Position numbers and translations under genes: made by a program
Assembly: GCA_900708905.1 (NCBI GenBank)
Contig: CAADRB010000043.1
Coordinates: 636,514 to 700,513, forward strand
Direction of reading: 5' to 3'
Length of the DNA stretch: 64,000 bases
DNA from: Hymenolepis diminuta
Lineage: Eukaryota; Platyhelminthes; Cestoda; Cyclophyllidea; Hymenolepididae
In this document: positions 36,801 through 46,211 of the stretch, piece after piece
Layout: each line of letters begins with the position of its first letter
Numbering within the stretch: position 1 is the stretch's first letter
The notes under the pieces: generated by a model
The model's database searches: none
Told to the model about the DNA's origin: nothing
The model's input: the letters and a program-made list of their open reading frames with translations, nothing else

Positions 36801-39800
36801 ATTTAGTTCCTCGCATTCCTTTCAATAACTTATTTGCGAGCTCTAATTAAGGTATTGTATCAGTTATTTATCCATATATATACTTCCCATTAAGATGAAA
36901 CATGTCGAAACGTCGTACATGGAATTTAAGTCGACATGAACACAAACTTTGATCTAGCCCACATCAGTAGACAACGGAGAATGAAACGGTACCATTTTAG
37001 CTCAACAGTTAACGCAACTAGAAACACTGATTCAGTGTCAACTTTGGAAAATCTTAATTTTAAAAAATTCCTTCCCAAATTAAAGGGAATTAATGGGCAA
37101 AAGAAGGATTTGTGTGATTATGGAAGCACCAAGGTGTAATCAATCTAAGTTTACTAAAACAGAAATGATTCCACTACTCCTAGTTCCGAAATCATGTCCT
37201 TTTTTCAAGATAAAAACAAAGGAGAATTACGAATAAAGATAAGAAAAATATGAAAGCCACATTGTGCACGTGTATGTTTAAAAGTTAGGGATTACGGATT
37301 GATATTGGTAAAGAAAGAAGTAACAAAATAGCTCAAAAATGCTAATTCTTTCCCAAGGTGAGTGGTGGAAAACACTTCCATTCAATGAGCTCAGCTGTAC
37401 ATTGAAATGTCTCAAGAATCTAATGTTTAGGAAAGTAAAGGCGGCAACTCACGACTTCGAGTACTGATTTGAGTAGACGGCGGTCATAGGCTCCATTCTC
37501 AATGACAGGAATGTTGTGTCGTATACGTCGAACACTCCACTTCTTTGGGTTGACTGTGGGGTCAGTGAATCGGGTCAAACACCAAGTGAGGTCGGGATTT
37601 GGACCAAGAAGACGTTTCCTCAACATGGTCTCGTCAAATGTCCGTCGCTGTTCCTCCTTCCAAAAAGCTCGAGTGAGAAATATGTGTGGAAAGGCAAAAC
37701 TGAAATATGAAAAGGCAAGATAGAATAGATAACCAGAACAAAGCGACTTGCCAAGTCTGAGTAAAGGAATTCATTTTGCTTCAATGATATTGACTCCAAG
37801 ACATTATCAGTTTTATTAGAATAAATAGATAGAAGATGTTAAAATAAAACGCTACAAGGTCTATGTAATATGGATTAAGAAATATAAATATTACCAAGGG
37901 TAAGAGACCATTTTGCCAGCATAACAGCGATCCTTCACCATAAAAGAAAGTCACGAAGATGAGAATATGTCCTGATCTACCCAATGGCTACCGTCCTCCC
38001 ATGAATTACCCTATCCATTAGTTCACGATCTGCGCGCTTCTGTATTGGGCTAGCTATTTGCGGACCTACTCCCAGCGTTCTATATAGCTTACAACCTAAG
38101 TATAGAACTAACCGTTGAGAATGAATTCACAGCCGGGCCGACAAGTTTTGCCCAAAATACCAGAATGTCAGGAGCAGCGTGCGACCACATATGGATAAGG
38201 CTGAGAGGTTACTGAGAGACGGCCTGTTTATTGCCCATATCGGGGCAATTTGTTTCGCTTTCCTATCATATTTTCTTGATCAATAGAATTATTCCATCTT
38301 GAATCACTACCAGTGCATAACTTTCGAAATTTGGCAATTTAGAATTTTTTTTAAATTTCTATACAGAGAGTTAGTCTTTTCTTGAATTGGATTTCTTTGA
38401 TAAGCATTTGCTTTGTTTCCCATATAATATGGTAAAAAATGGACAGAAAGCGCACATCGAAAGAACTGTTAGATGATAAAGTCTAAGCCCGATAATATAA
38501 TGTTTTACTTAGAAATTGGATATTAGATTATTGCAAATTTCTTTTTCAACTGGATTCATTTGGGTATTAAAAGGGACAGATGTAATTCACCCAGTTTGTG
38601 TTATGACCTTGTTAGTCTCCCAAGTAACCACAATGCCCTCAAACTCAATAATAATAATAATAATAATAATGTGGGATTGAGCAAACTTCAGCAATTTACT
38701 GAAAATAATGTAAGGCAACAAGCGTGCTTTAACAAATATGAAGATTTCATGAATAGTTTATAACAACTTATTAATTTAATTTTTCTTAGATAAAAATTAT
38801 TCATATTTATCCGACAATTTGGTAATCACAATCTGAACCCAGTAGACATGAACAAGCACAAATAAAATTAAGGGTGAGAAAATTAAGGTTTGAGCTCTCC
38901 AAATGATCAGACCGATGAATCTAAAAAATCAGTTGGAGTGGGACTCTTAGAATAATCTGAGTGTTGTGTGCTGGTGCGCGGTGGTTAATGTTCTCATCAC
39001 GGGTTCGATGCCTATCGGTACACATCCAGTAGGCGGAGTGGTCGACCGTACTGGTTAAGTTTGGCTAATACAGACAATAGCAGAATTCGAGTTTCTCACC
39101 AGAGACTTAATGATGTTACACCCTGACATAAGATGACGATTAGGGGCTTGGGATTATTATCCTAAATTTTCTCTCGACATCTATCTGACAGCCGCATTCA
39201 CCCATCGTTTTAGAAGTTTGTGAATTTTATTATGATGAGCTATAATATTTAGAAATCATATTGACTAAACAATTAGTAGATGTAAATAAACCTTCATTTT
39301 AAAGTATAAAAATCGGGAAAGAATCAAATTATTTATCTAAATGGATGTGATATGATAAAATTTATATGAATGTGGATCTATGAAGATTGGAGTGGTGCCA
39401 CTACCCAATCTTTAAAGTTCTGCAATTTATAAGATACGCGTTTTCTTCTGATGTCAAAAAAGTTAGAAGTGGTGTATAAAATGTGATAATGGAGAAGCAA
39501 AAAAAGGCACAGTTTTAAGAGGAGTGACATCCAATGCAAACTGATCTCTAACCGCAATTAACTTCTCCAGTTTCGTCTAACTTTACTGAATTCCCCTTAG
39601 TAAACGTTATAGTAACCTAGCCAAATCACAGTTTTATAAAAACAATATTCGATAATTATCGATTGAACCAGATATAATAAAATAACCTTTAAGTTATGAT
39701 GAAATAGGTGTGTTTCTAAAATAAAATTTAGGAAATCCCGGGAAAATCGATATCTAATGTCTCTATCTATTCGAAAGGTCTTTTTCAAATCTAAAATCGA

Positions 39801-40627
39801 ACTCAACCACTCTTCGAGTTCAGAAGGTATCAAGGACGAAAACAGGGAAGTACCATAAGGGTCAAAAAATTATCCATTAAATATGCTTCTTCTATTTTGA
39901 AATAACCGGAGCGTTGATCAAAGCTAATTCTTATAAAGTGTAAGCTACAAGCGTGTCGATAAATCAGAAACCTCGTCAACGCCAGTTCGGAAGCACACAC
40001 GCCAGCATAAAGAGAGCAGTCCAACGGGGAAGCCAAACATGGACGGTTAGTGTGATCAGTGTATGGATAAGGACATATGCTCATCTTCATGAGAGGGAAG
40101 ATTGTCGTATTGAGGCAAGATGGTCCCTTCGCCTCACCCTTCGTAATCTTTACGCTTCGCAGTCCTTATTCCCAGCTTCCATAAATCTATATCCTCTCAT
40201 ATTAACCTGCTAGTTCTGTTACTAAATAAAAATTTATTTAGACCACGCTGCCTAAAATTGATATAAGCACAAGCAAGTGAGCGATAACTTACAAGATAGG
40301 CAGCACGGCAACAGTTCCAGGGAGAGCAACAACAGCCAACAAAGGAACTAATTTCACCAAATCACTTGGAACGGTCCGCATAATCCTCAGATCATACCTT
40401 CCAAGGCCACTTAATCCATCCTGTGGCGCATCTAGTGCAACTGCCCGAGACACCGTCAAACTTAAATATCGTCTCAAATCCGCAAATGTCGTGCTGATAC
40501 CTGACCTGAAGATTGAGTAATCCTTCACATATTCGCCGAAATGCTGATTCCAATGACTCTCTGCAGTACTGAAGAGACTAGCATACTTTCGCATAAAAAA
40601 CTGCTGGAAACGAGTCCGGAAGGTCAT
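33849..40627 (-). CDS. LETMD1: LETM1 domain-containing protein 1 (LETMD1-like), mitochondrial inner membrane
   Basis: Six exons by my model: 40627-40293, 37699-37453, 35245-35147, 34338-34117, 34047-33951 and 33910-33849. All junctions are GT/AG with matching phases, giving 353 aa; human LETMD1 is about 360. The N-terminus is Arg-rich and amphipathic, like a mitochondrial presequence. Around residues 86-114 is the family core: MRTVPSDLVKLVPLL, a hydrophobic segment, then FPHIFLTRAFW, matching the FP-x-x-L-x-x-x-FW pattern of LETMD1. The end LTRGIS...HLRNWVELS matches the LETMD1 C-terminal block, and the last 62-nt exon after a 40-bp intron supplies the expected tail. LETMD1 is reported in mitochondrial inner membrane and matrix; its exact activity is unsettled. 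The start follows a pyrimidine tract and TGTAG, 67 bp after the TRIT1-like stop. An upstream in-frame GTG is less likely as the start. The 50-N gap lies in intron 2. Confidence 0.78.
34780..35040 (-). repeat. Dispersed repeat family B, copy 4
   Basis: It lies in intron 3 of the LETMD1-like gene. On the minus strand it carries GAGTTAAGTAGGGCAAC, GGAGGAAGGAGTGGAGG, CATCAGTACTGAGTGAG and GCGTCCTTTGTTCATCGAT in order. It is the clearest match to the 18370-18610 and 12570-12810 copies. A 90-codon open frame overlaps it (34695-34967); part of that frame (ASVLSE) is readable in two other copies, so the family may descend from a coding element. Confidence 0.6.
35565..35592. repeat. CA microsatellite
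   Basis: About fourteen CA units interrupted once by an extra A. It sits 42 bp left of the N gap and may have contributed to the assembly break. Confidence 0.85.
35634..35683. other. 50-N assembly gap flanked by identical 26-bp ends
   Basis: Exactly 50 N characters. The 26 bases before (35608-35633) and after (35684-35709) are identical, starting TCAAACGC and ending GCTCAATC. The simplest reading is a scaffolder gap of default length between contigs that actually overlap. Confidence 0.9.
38647..38670. repeat. (AAT)8 microsatellite
   Basis: Eight uninterrupted AAT units in intron 1 of the LETMD1-like gene. The poly-Asn it gives in one plus-strand open frame is incidental. Confidence 0.9.
38970..39135 (+). 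repeat. Dispersed repeat family A (SINE-like), reference copy with tRNA-like B box
   Basis: The left part has GCGCGGTGGTTAATG (A-box-like) and, about 20 bases on, GGGTTCGATGCC, close to the RNA polymerase III B box GGTTCGANTCC. The right part is shared with copies at 18110-18215, 28530-28680 and, inverted, 49340-49515 and 58570-58895. This fits a tRNA-derived short interspersed element inserted in an intron. No clear A-rich tail or target duplication could be set by eye. Confidence 0.55.
39950..40215 (+). repeat. Dispersed repeat family C, reference copy
   Basis: It shares its left block (CGGAAGCACACACGCCAGCA) with the 7880-8160 copy and its right block (GGCAAGATGGTC to CATAAATCT) with the 31480-31710 copy. 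Open frames cross it on both strands (86 codons each). Neither shows a domain, so it is probably a fragment of a decayed mobile element. Confidence 0.45.
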
Positions 40628-40628
40628 T

Positions 40629-40694
40629 CTACAAAAAGACAGTCGGTTCACAAGTCAGAACTCAGGATTTTGAGAAAAGAAGAAGGAGAGCAAT
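40629..40694 (-). promoter_or_regulatory. Intercistronic spacer with probable trans-splice acceptor
   Basis: The TRIT1-like stop ends at 40695 and the LETMD1-like ATG begins at 40627, leaving 67 bases. The spacer holds a CT-rich stretch (CTCTCCTTCTTCTTTTCTC) and ends TGTCTTTTTGTAG, one base before the ATG. No AATAAA or TATA box is visible. A 3' splice site with no room for a donor or promoter is what a spliced-leader acceptor in a flatworm operon would look like. A cis intron with a 5' exon overlapping TRIT1 is the alternative. Confidence 0.6.
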
Positions 40695-43600
40695 TTACTC
40701 AGTTGATTTATTTACAAGGGGGATATTAAGGTCTAAATTGTTCGTCTGCTTCTTGAGCGAAGCCAGACGCTTTTTATGCGTACGACTCTTGAGGTGGTCT
40801 TGAAATTGGGAGTAATTGACAAAGATGCGTCCATTACACGAGGCACAAATATAAGGAGGAGGGGGAAAAGAGGAATCAGATGGGAACTCGGGCTTGGGTT
40901 CAATGAAAGGTTCAGGGGAAAGAGCAGGAGGGTTGCATTCTCCACGAAGTGTTGCTAGACAAGGTTCAAGAACACTGCTAGTCCAAAGGAATTCGGCCAT
41001 TTCAGGAGTTGAGGCAGTGAGGAAGGGGGTGACATCTATTCGGTAAACGGGAATACCACCCGCGGCAGGACGCCGGATAAATCGATTATTGATCCACCTC
41101 ACCTAAACATAATTAAAAGCATCAATGATAATTTGTTTTAATAATACCACTATGTTTAAAAATGGAAGACATTACCGTGATCATCTGTGAAGTCAGCGGT
41201 CACGGGTTCAAAAAGAAACCCTTCAACAACATCAAATTCAATGGCCAAATAAAATAAATGTATCATCCGCTGATAAACAAATCGGCATTCGATGGGGATA
41301 AAAGTGAATAAATTTATCCAAGAAAAATAATCTTTACATATTTCATACCCTTTATTGTCAATTATTGACTAATATCGCATTTAGTTTAAATGGAATAATT
41401 GCGTAACTATGTAACCATAACGTCAGCCCATTGGAACTCTGAAAGTAAAGGCGTCCATTGAGGATCGCGTCCTTTTATCAAGTTCTAAGCCGTTTGTTGG
41501 GAAATTAGGATATAAAAGCATTAAAGGAAAATATACTATTAATTTCAGCTTATATATGGTAAACGCTCTGCAGCTATGAAAATGGAAGTTTTGCTGCAAC
41601 AAACAATCAATAACTTATTTGCGTAGTGTAGAAATTAAATATAAGTGAATTTGGACCTTTATTTACAAAAACCGTTTCAAATAAAGCTAATCTCTAATAA
41701 AAATCAACTTCAGGTCTCCTGAAAGACAAAGAAATCATCACATTTCACTTTCCTCACACTTTGGTAAATGTAATATTGAAAGCCTTACATCTGCCAAGTC
41801 CAAGTCGTATTTTAATACAAAAGGTGACTGATTATTGTTTCGATTCATTAGAGGAAATGCAAATTCATATTAAGGAAGGGGTCAAAAAAGAGGAATACAA
41901 TTTAATCACAGTCCACCAAACAGGGTTATATTCCACCACCTCATTGTTGACTAACAGACTACACAACTGTAAGATCTATTGAGCCATAGCCTATAGATCG
42001 AAATAAATAATCACCTTCAAGAGCGAGAGGTGAAAAGTTTGGATTATTAAAGAATATTGAGGTGACTGGCGATGATGAGTCCAGTAAGTTCGTCTTTAGT
42101 TACAAAATCGAATCTCATGCATACGTTGAATGAAGATCAATGAACATGTGAGGTAAATGGGTCAGTTATTGAGGAAATGATGATGATCATATATAGTCAG
42201 TGATTTCAAGGTAAAAATAGCCTTGAGCACTATCTGAGCTTATCATGTAGTCGCCAATGTTGCCGAGTAGAAGAATAACAGTACGTCAGACTAGTTAAAT
42301 CAGACCAAACAGATTATTTACATTAAATAATGATCGAGATTTATCAACTGCAGTAATGGCAGTCTCAAATGAGTTGAGCTAAATCACTTTAAAATAATAA
42401 TTAAGTTGGGAAGTTAACAAAAATTAAACAGATTACAACCCCCAATTTCGTTGACATTTGTTTGGAAAATCAAGGACTGTCGTTTTCGAAAGACTACACT
42501 GACAAACATTTCAAACGAATCAATAATCCACGCCGACTAAATACGGACCTGTAGAAGGAAGACGTCAAGCTCAAAGAATTGCTAATATCTCAAAAAGAAC
42601 AGAATAAAGAAACATATTCAATAGCTATTAGAAAGACATATGCAGTGACCACTGACAAGATCTTTACACTATTTTCCATTACTTGTTTAACTCAAATAAA
42701 CCCATTAGCCTTGTTTGCCCCCGATTTCGTTTTCATACTATCACACTAGTATACGTTGATGTACTTTCAATATAGTAACTAACAAAGGTGAAATGGCACC
42801 TCGCAATATTTTTGTACACTGACATCAGTGATCTTTGTAAACCCAAAACATAACTTTAAGTGCCCATCTACCTCAGGAATTCTGAGATTCAGTGTTATTT
42901 GTGAAAACTTCAAGGCGAAAAACGTCCAAATGTTCGGAGGTGAGAAGGCGTTAAGGAATGCAACAAACATTTAAGCAACTGAAGGTATGTGTATTTGCCC
43001 AGATCTAACTATTATTGTGAAGGCTTCAAACCAGACTTGAATGAGATAGAACCTGTAAATAACACGAGCTATATATCGATCATTCTATTGTTTGTCCTCC
43101 ATAGGAGTTTTGACAGTTTTACGATACAGACATTTCATACCTGACGTCTAGCATACCGTCTTGTAGCAGTTCTCATCTTTTCGATAGCTTCATCCAACAT
43201 GTTCCGCCCTTGTTTAGATTCCCTTTCCGCCGGAGATAGTTGTAAATATCCCTCAAATTCTTTAAATCCAATACTCTGCAGAATCCCACGACACCAATGT
43301 TCGGTACCAACTGAAGGCAGAAGACCTTCATTGGCAAGTTGAAATATCGCTTTCTTCGTTTCTTCACTAACACCTGAGATTCAAGATGAAGTAAACAATA
43401 GGTAAAATCAGTAGATAACAAAGCGGAACAGTTTGACGTACTTCCATTTGAATTAACTATAGACTGATCGGGTAGAAGGGACCTTGCAGCCATCGTCAAA
43501 AAATCATCCAACTCACGAACTAGGCCTCTACTGACCATTTTCGATACTCGTTCATCCAATCTCGATTTTAGTACCTCAGGATCAGCATCTAGCCAGAAGA

Positions 43601-44440
43601 TTAAACTATCGGGAGGAGGAAACCTGGGACACTCACTCCGACTAGATGATGATAAAGAGGCCTTTTTTGGGGAAGCAGGATCAGCTTTCTTACCAGCGAA
43701 ATGAGCCAAAACAGCCTGTTGCAGTTTTCTAGTATCATTTGGATGAAGATGCAAGGCGGATTCTGAATCCAAATTCATTAAGGTGGCGTAGTAATCCCTC
43801 GGATCCGAGGGCAACTTATCACTTGAGAAAGAAAGAACTACTGTTTATTAGGATAGAACGCATTACCAGGTTTATGGTGACCAGTTTAATCTTACAGTAA
43901 CTTTGGTGACCAAGATCGATTCAGTAAATTAGAATCTGTTTCTGAATGAAATTCTGACTGATCTTGGCGTTCATCACTAATTCGAAGAAAATCACGCCAG
44001 AGAACAGCTTCCAAGTAGTAGTGTGTACCACCTACGAGAATCGGTACTTTGTTTTGAGAATGGAGAAATTCTATCAAGCGACAACAATCTCGCCTGTAAT
44101 GATGCACATTGTAGTAAAAACCATCAACAGGATTTAGACAGCCTAATAAATGGTGAGCAATGCCACCAACTTCCTCTGCCGTTGCCTACATTACAAGAGA
44201 ACTCAAAAATTAAATTAGGAAACTTACAAGGAGAAGGTGCTAAACAATCGTTAATAAATAGATTACCTTATTTGTGGCAATATCAAGACCCTTATAGAGC
44301 TGGACAGCATCGACATTGATAACTTCACTGTTAAGTTGACGAGCTAAATCAATAGCCAGTTTTGATTTACCGGTGCCTGTAGCTCCACAGACAGCAATAA
44401 CGGATAATTTGCTAGACAGAAAATTTAACTGACTTCCCAT
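40695..44440 (-). CDS. TRIT1: tRNA dimethylallyltransferase (TRIT1/MiaA/MOD5 family)
   Basis: Five exons by my model: 44440-44267, 44185-43896, 43821-43442, 43373-43141 and 41102-40695. All phases match, giving 494 aa (human about 467). It transfers a dimethylallyl group to A37 of tRNAs reading codons that begin with U, in cytosol and mitochondria. P-loop GATGTGKS is at residues 19-26. The D-A-V-Q-x-Y motif is near 44-49, with Asp44 as the expected catalytic residue, followed by [21 protein letters not shown] begins at 109, the tRNA-contacting LHPNDTRK near 179 and [11 protein letters not shown] near 312. The last exon carries WINNRF and a C-terminal C2H2 zinc finger (Cys445, Cys448, His462, His468), as in eukaryotic enzymes. 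The ATG at 44440 is the first in frame; the bases before it, GCTTTAG, could be a splice acceptor. Introns are 81, 74, 68 and 2038 bp. The gene is head-to-head with the SH3 gene and directly precedes the LETMD1-like gene. Confidence 0.92.
41103..43140 (-). other. Intron 4 of the TRIT1-like gene
   Basis: 2038 bp with donor GTATGA after the CAG codon at 43141 and acceptor GTTTAG before 41102, both phase 0. The plus-strand open frame at 41761-41982 inside it has no recognisable domain or splice context, and I do not call it. Confidence 0.7.
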
Positions 44441-46180
44441 CCTAAAGCATCGAGAGCAAGATATCCATGTCAATTTTAAATTTATTTATAATTACTCATA
44501 GGTTCTCATAAAATACAAAATATAAATACATACACAACTAATGTAAGCTACCACATGACCTGAAGACAGTGTACATTTAGATAAAAAATTCCAAGGTCGA
44601 AAGAATGGGAAGAAAGCAATGAAAAAACGCTTAACGAATTAGAATATTAATAATTAAATAATCATGTTGTTTGAATAGTGATTTCTTTACCAATGCATTT
44701 AAGGTACAAGTAAATTAGAGATGTGTAATAGTGCCTTCTTTTGCAATTCATTACTTTATTTTTAAAAGAGTATTGTAGGTGAACTAAAATAAATTATTAT
44801 TTGAACTGTACTATTTCTATGAAAGTAATCATTTATTTAATCGAAGAGTGATATGCAATTTGGGATTTAAAAGAGGCATCATTATATTTATCAGAGGGGT
44901 TAAAACTAATTTATTAAACAGTTAGATCATTGATTTAAATTTCCGAGTTTAAAAAAATCTTGGGATTAGTGATGCTTCCTAATACTATGCTTCCTAACCA
45001 TAGTATTAATTTCTAAGTTGTTATTTAGTTGTGACAATGATATATACGGCATATGTTGGGATTCCTCCATTATAAAAGAGCATACTGTATTATCATATCA
45101 GTTCGGTTCGTGTAATTCAATAAGTATGCACGAATAGATGCATATTTGGAGTAGTTAGTCTCATTTTTTAAAAACGTAATAATAATAAATTTTACGCATG
45201 TTTTAACGACATTACCTTAAAAAGGGAATGGCAATTGCGATTATCGTAAGAAATATTTTTATGGGTTTTCTAAAAAGGTAGAGAGTGAGCTTATTTAGAG
45301 AAATTCTTAGTACAATTAATGATAGTCCAAATATTTAATTACTATCCATTGTAAGTCAAATAATTAAATACACAGAACAGAAAATGCCAAACGTGTTTTA
45401 AAAGAAGGAAACATGAGTGTTAGAAATCGGGACTACGACATCGATTCTTTTGAAATTTTATCTTTGGTTTCATACTATAGTTTTAGGTTATTGAATATGC
45501 GTTCACGTATTCAAACAATCAAAGTTAAAAATTTTTCCTGCTACCTAAATGTATTTTAGTCCGCAATATCTAGAATAATTTAAATGATTAGTGAACAGTT
45601 TAGGTATATGTAGTAGCCGTGATATCCGCAAACAACAAATCCTTGATTTTATAAATTTACTGTTAATGTAATTGTACTTAAATATATCAGTCTATTTATT
45701 CATTATTGTGCCTTATTATTGAAGTTGTTGTTATCATGCATTCATTCCAGTGTATCGAGTATCATTTTCTTTATTTGCACATAATTAAATAAATATAAAG
45801 ATAATTTATGTCTATAATATAAGTAAGAGTAAAATAGCTTTCCTCTTTGTTATTTTCTGATGTAGCAAACATATTTAATGATGTTTAAAAATTTGAATAA
45901 CTGATTAAAAGCGGCGATATTTCAAAAGTGGCCTTGTGCTTGGTAAGTTCTGCCCCTTGAGGTGTGAGTAGTGAAGGTTTATTAAAGCTTATTTTAAATA
46001 AGTCACTTAGTATTACTTGAGCATTATTATTAAAAACGCGACAAAATTTTAAATTGTTCAAAATTTTATAATTTCAAATATTTATATAATTCATGTTTTC
46101 TGGGAGAGTTTTTTATATTTGTACAGTTATTTGCTTTAATCATTGAAATCGTCCCATTTATTTCGTTTCCCTAATTTTGC
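44441..46180. promoter_or_regulatory. Divergent intergenic region between TRIT1-like and SH3 genes
   Basis: About 1.7 kb of very AT-rich DNA between two genes transcribed away from each other. It should hold both promoters. I see no TATA box at a convincing distance on either side and no coding exon. Confidence 0.5.
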
Positions 46181-46182
46181 AG
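46181..46182 (+). promoter_or_regulatory. Splice acceptor in the 5' leader of the SH3 gene
   Basis: A pyrimidine tract (TTTCGTTTCCCTAATTTTGCAG) ends 29 bases upstream of the ATG at 46212. It is either the end of a 5' UTR intron or a spliced-leader acceptor. No matching donor or leader exon could be assigned by eye. Confidence 0.4.
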
Positions 46183-46211
46183 GAATATATTTCTATCATT
46201 GACAGAATTAA

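Larger units (their letters stand above)
35246..37452 (-). other. Intron 2 of the LETMD1-like gene, containing the assembly gap
   Basis: 2207 bp including 50 Ns. The donor is GTGAGT at 37452 and the acceptor is TTTCAG before 35245. It holds a CA microsatellite and the gap. The open frames at 36484-36759 (minus) and 36936-37139 (plus) show no domain and are not exons of the model. Confidence 0.65.
37700..40292 (-). other. Intron 1 of the LETMD1-like gene
   Basis: 2593 bp with donor GTAAGT at 40292 and acceptor TTTCAG before 37699. It contains an AAT microsatellite, the reference family A repeat and most of the family C copy at 39950-40215. No exon was recognised inside. Confidence 0.65.

Noticed and set aside
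39001..39012. Possible tRNA gene from the GGGTTCGATGCC B box
   Set aside because: No acceptor stem, anticodon arm or paired arms could be drawn around it. The flanks recur elsewhere, so it is better read as a SINE-like repeat.
40628..40651. Upstream in-frame GTG as the start of the LETMD1-like protein
   Set aside because: Non-ATG starts are rare in animals, and the ATG at 40627 follows a splice-acceptor sequence directly.
41761..41982. 73-codon plus-strand open frame inside TRIT1 intron 4
   Set aside because: No recognisable motif and no companion exons. It is antisense to the host gene.
43173..43390. Read-through frame of TRIT1 exon 3 giving a basic tail ending KLSKR
   Set aside because: A 68-bp intron (43374-43441) with good GT/AG ends switches to the frame that carries the conserved [11 protein letters not shown] block.
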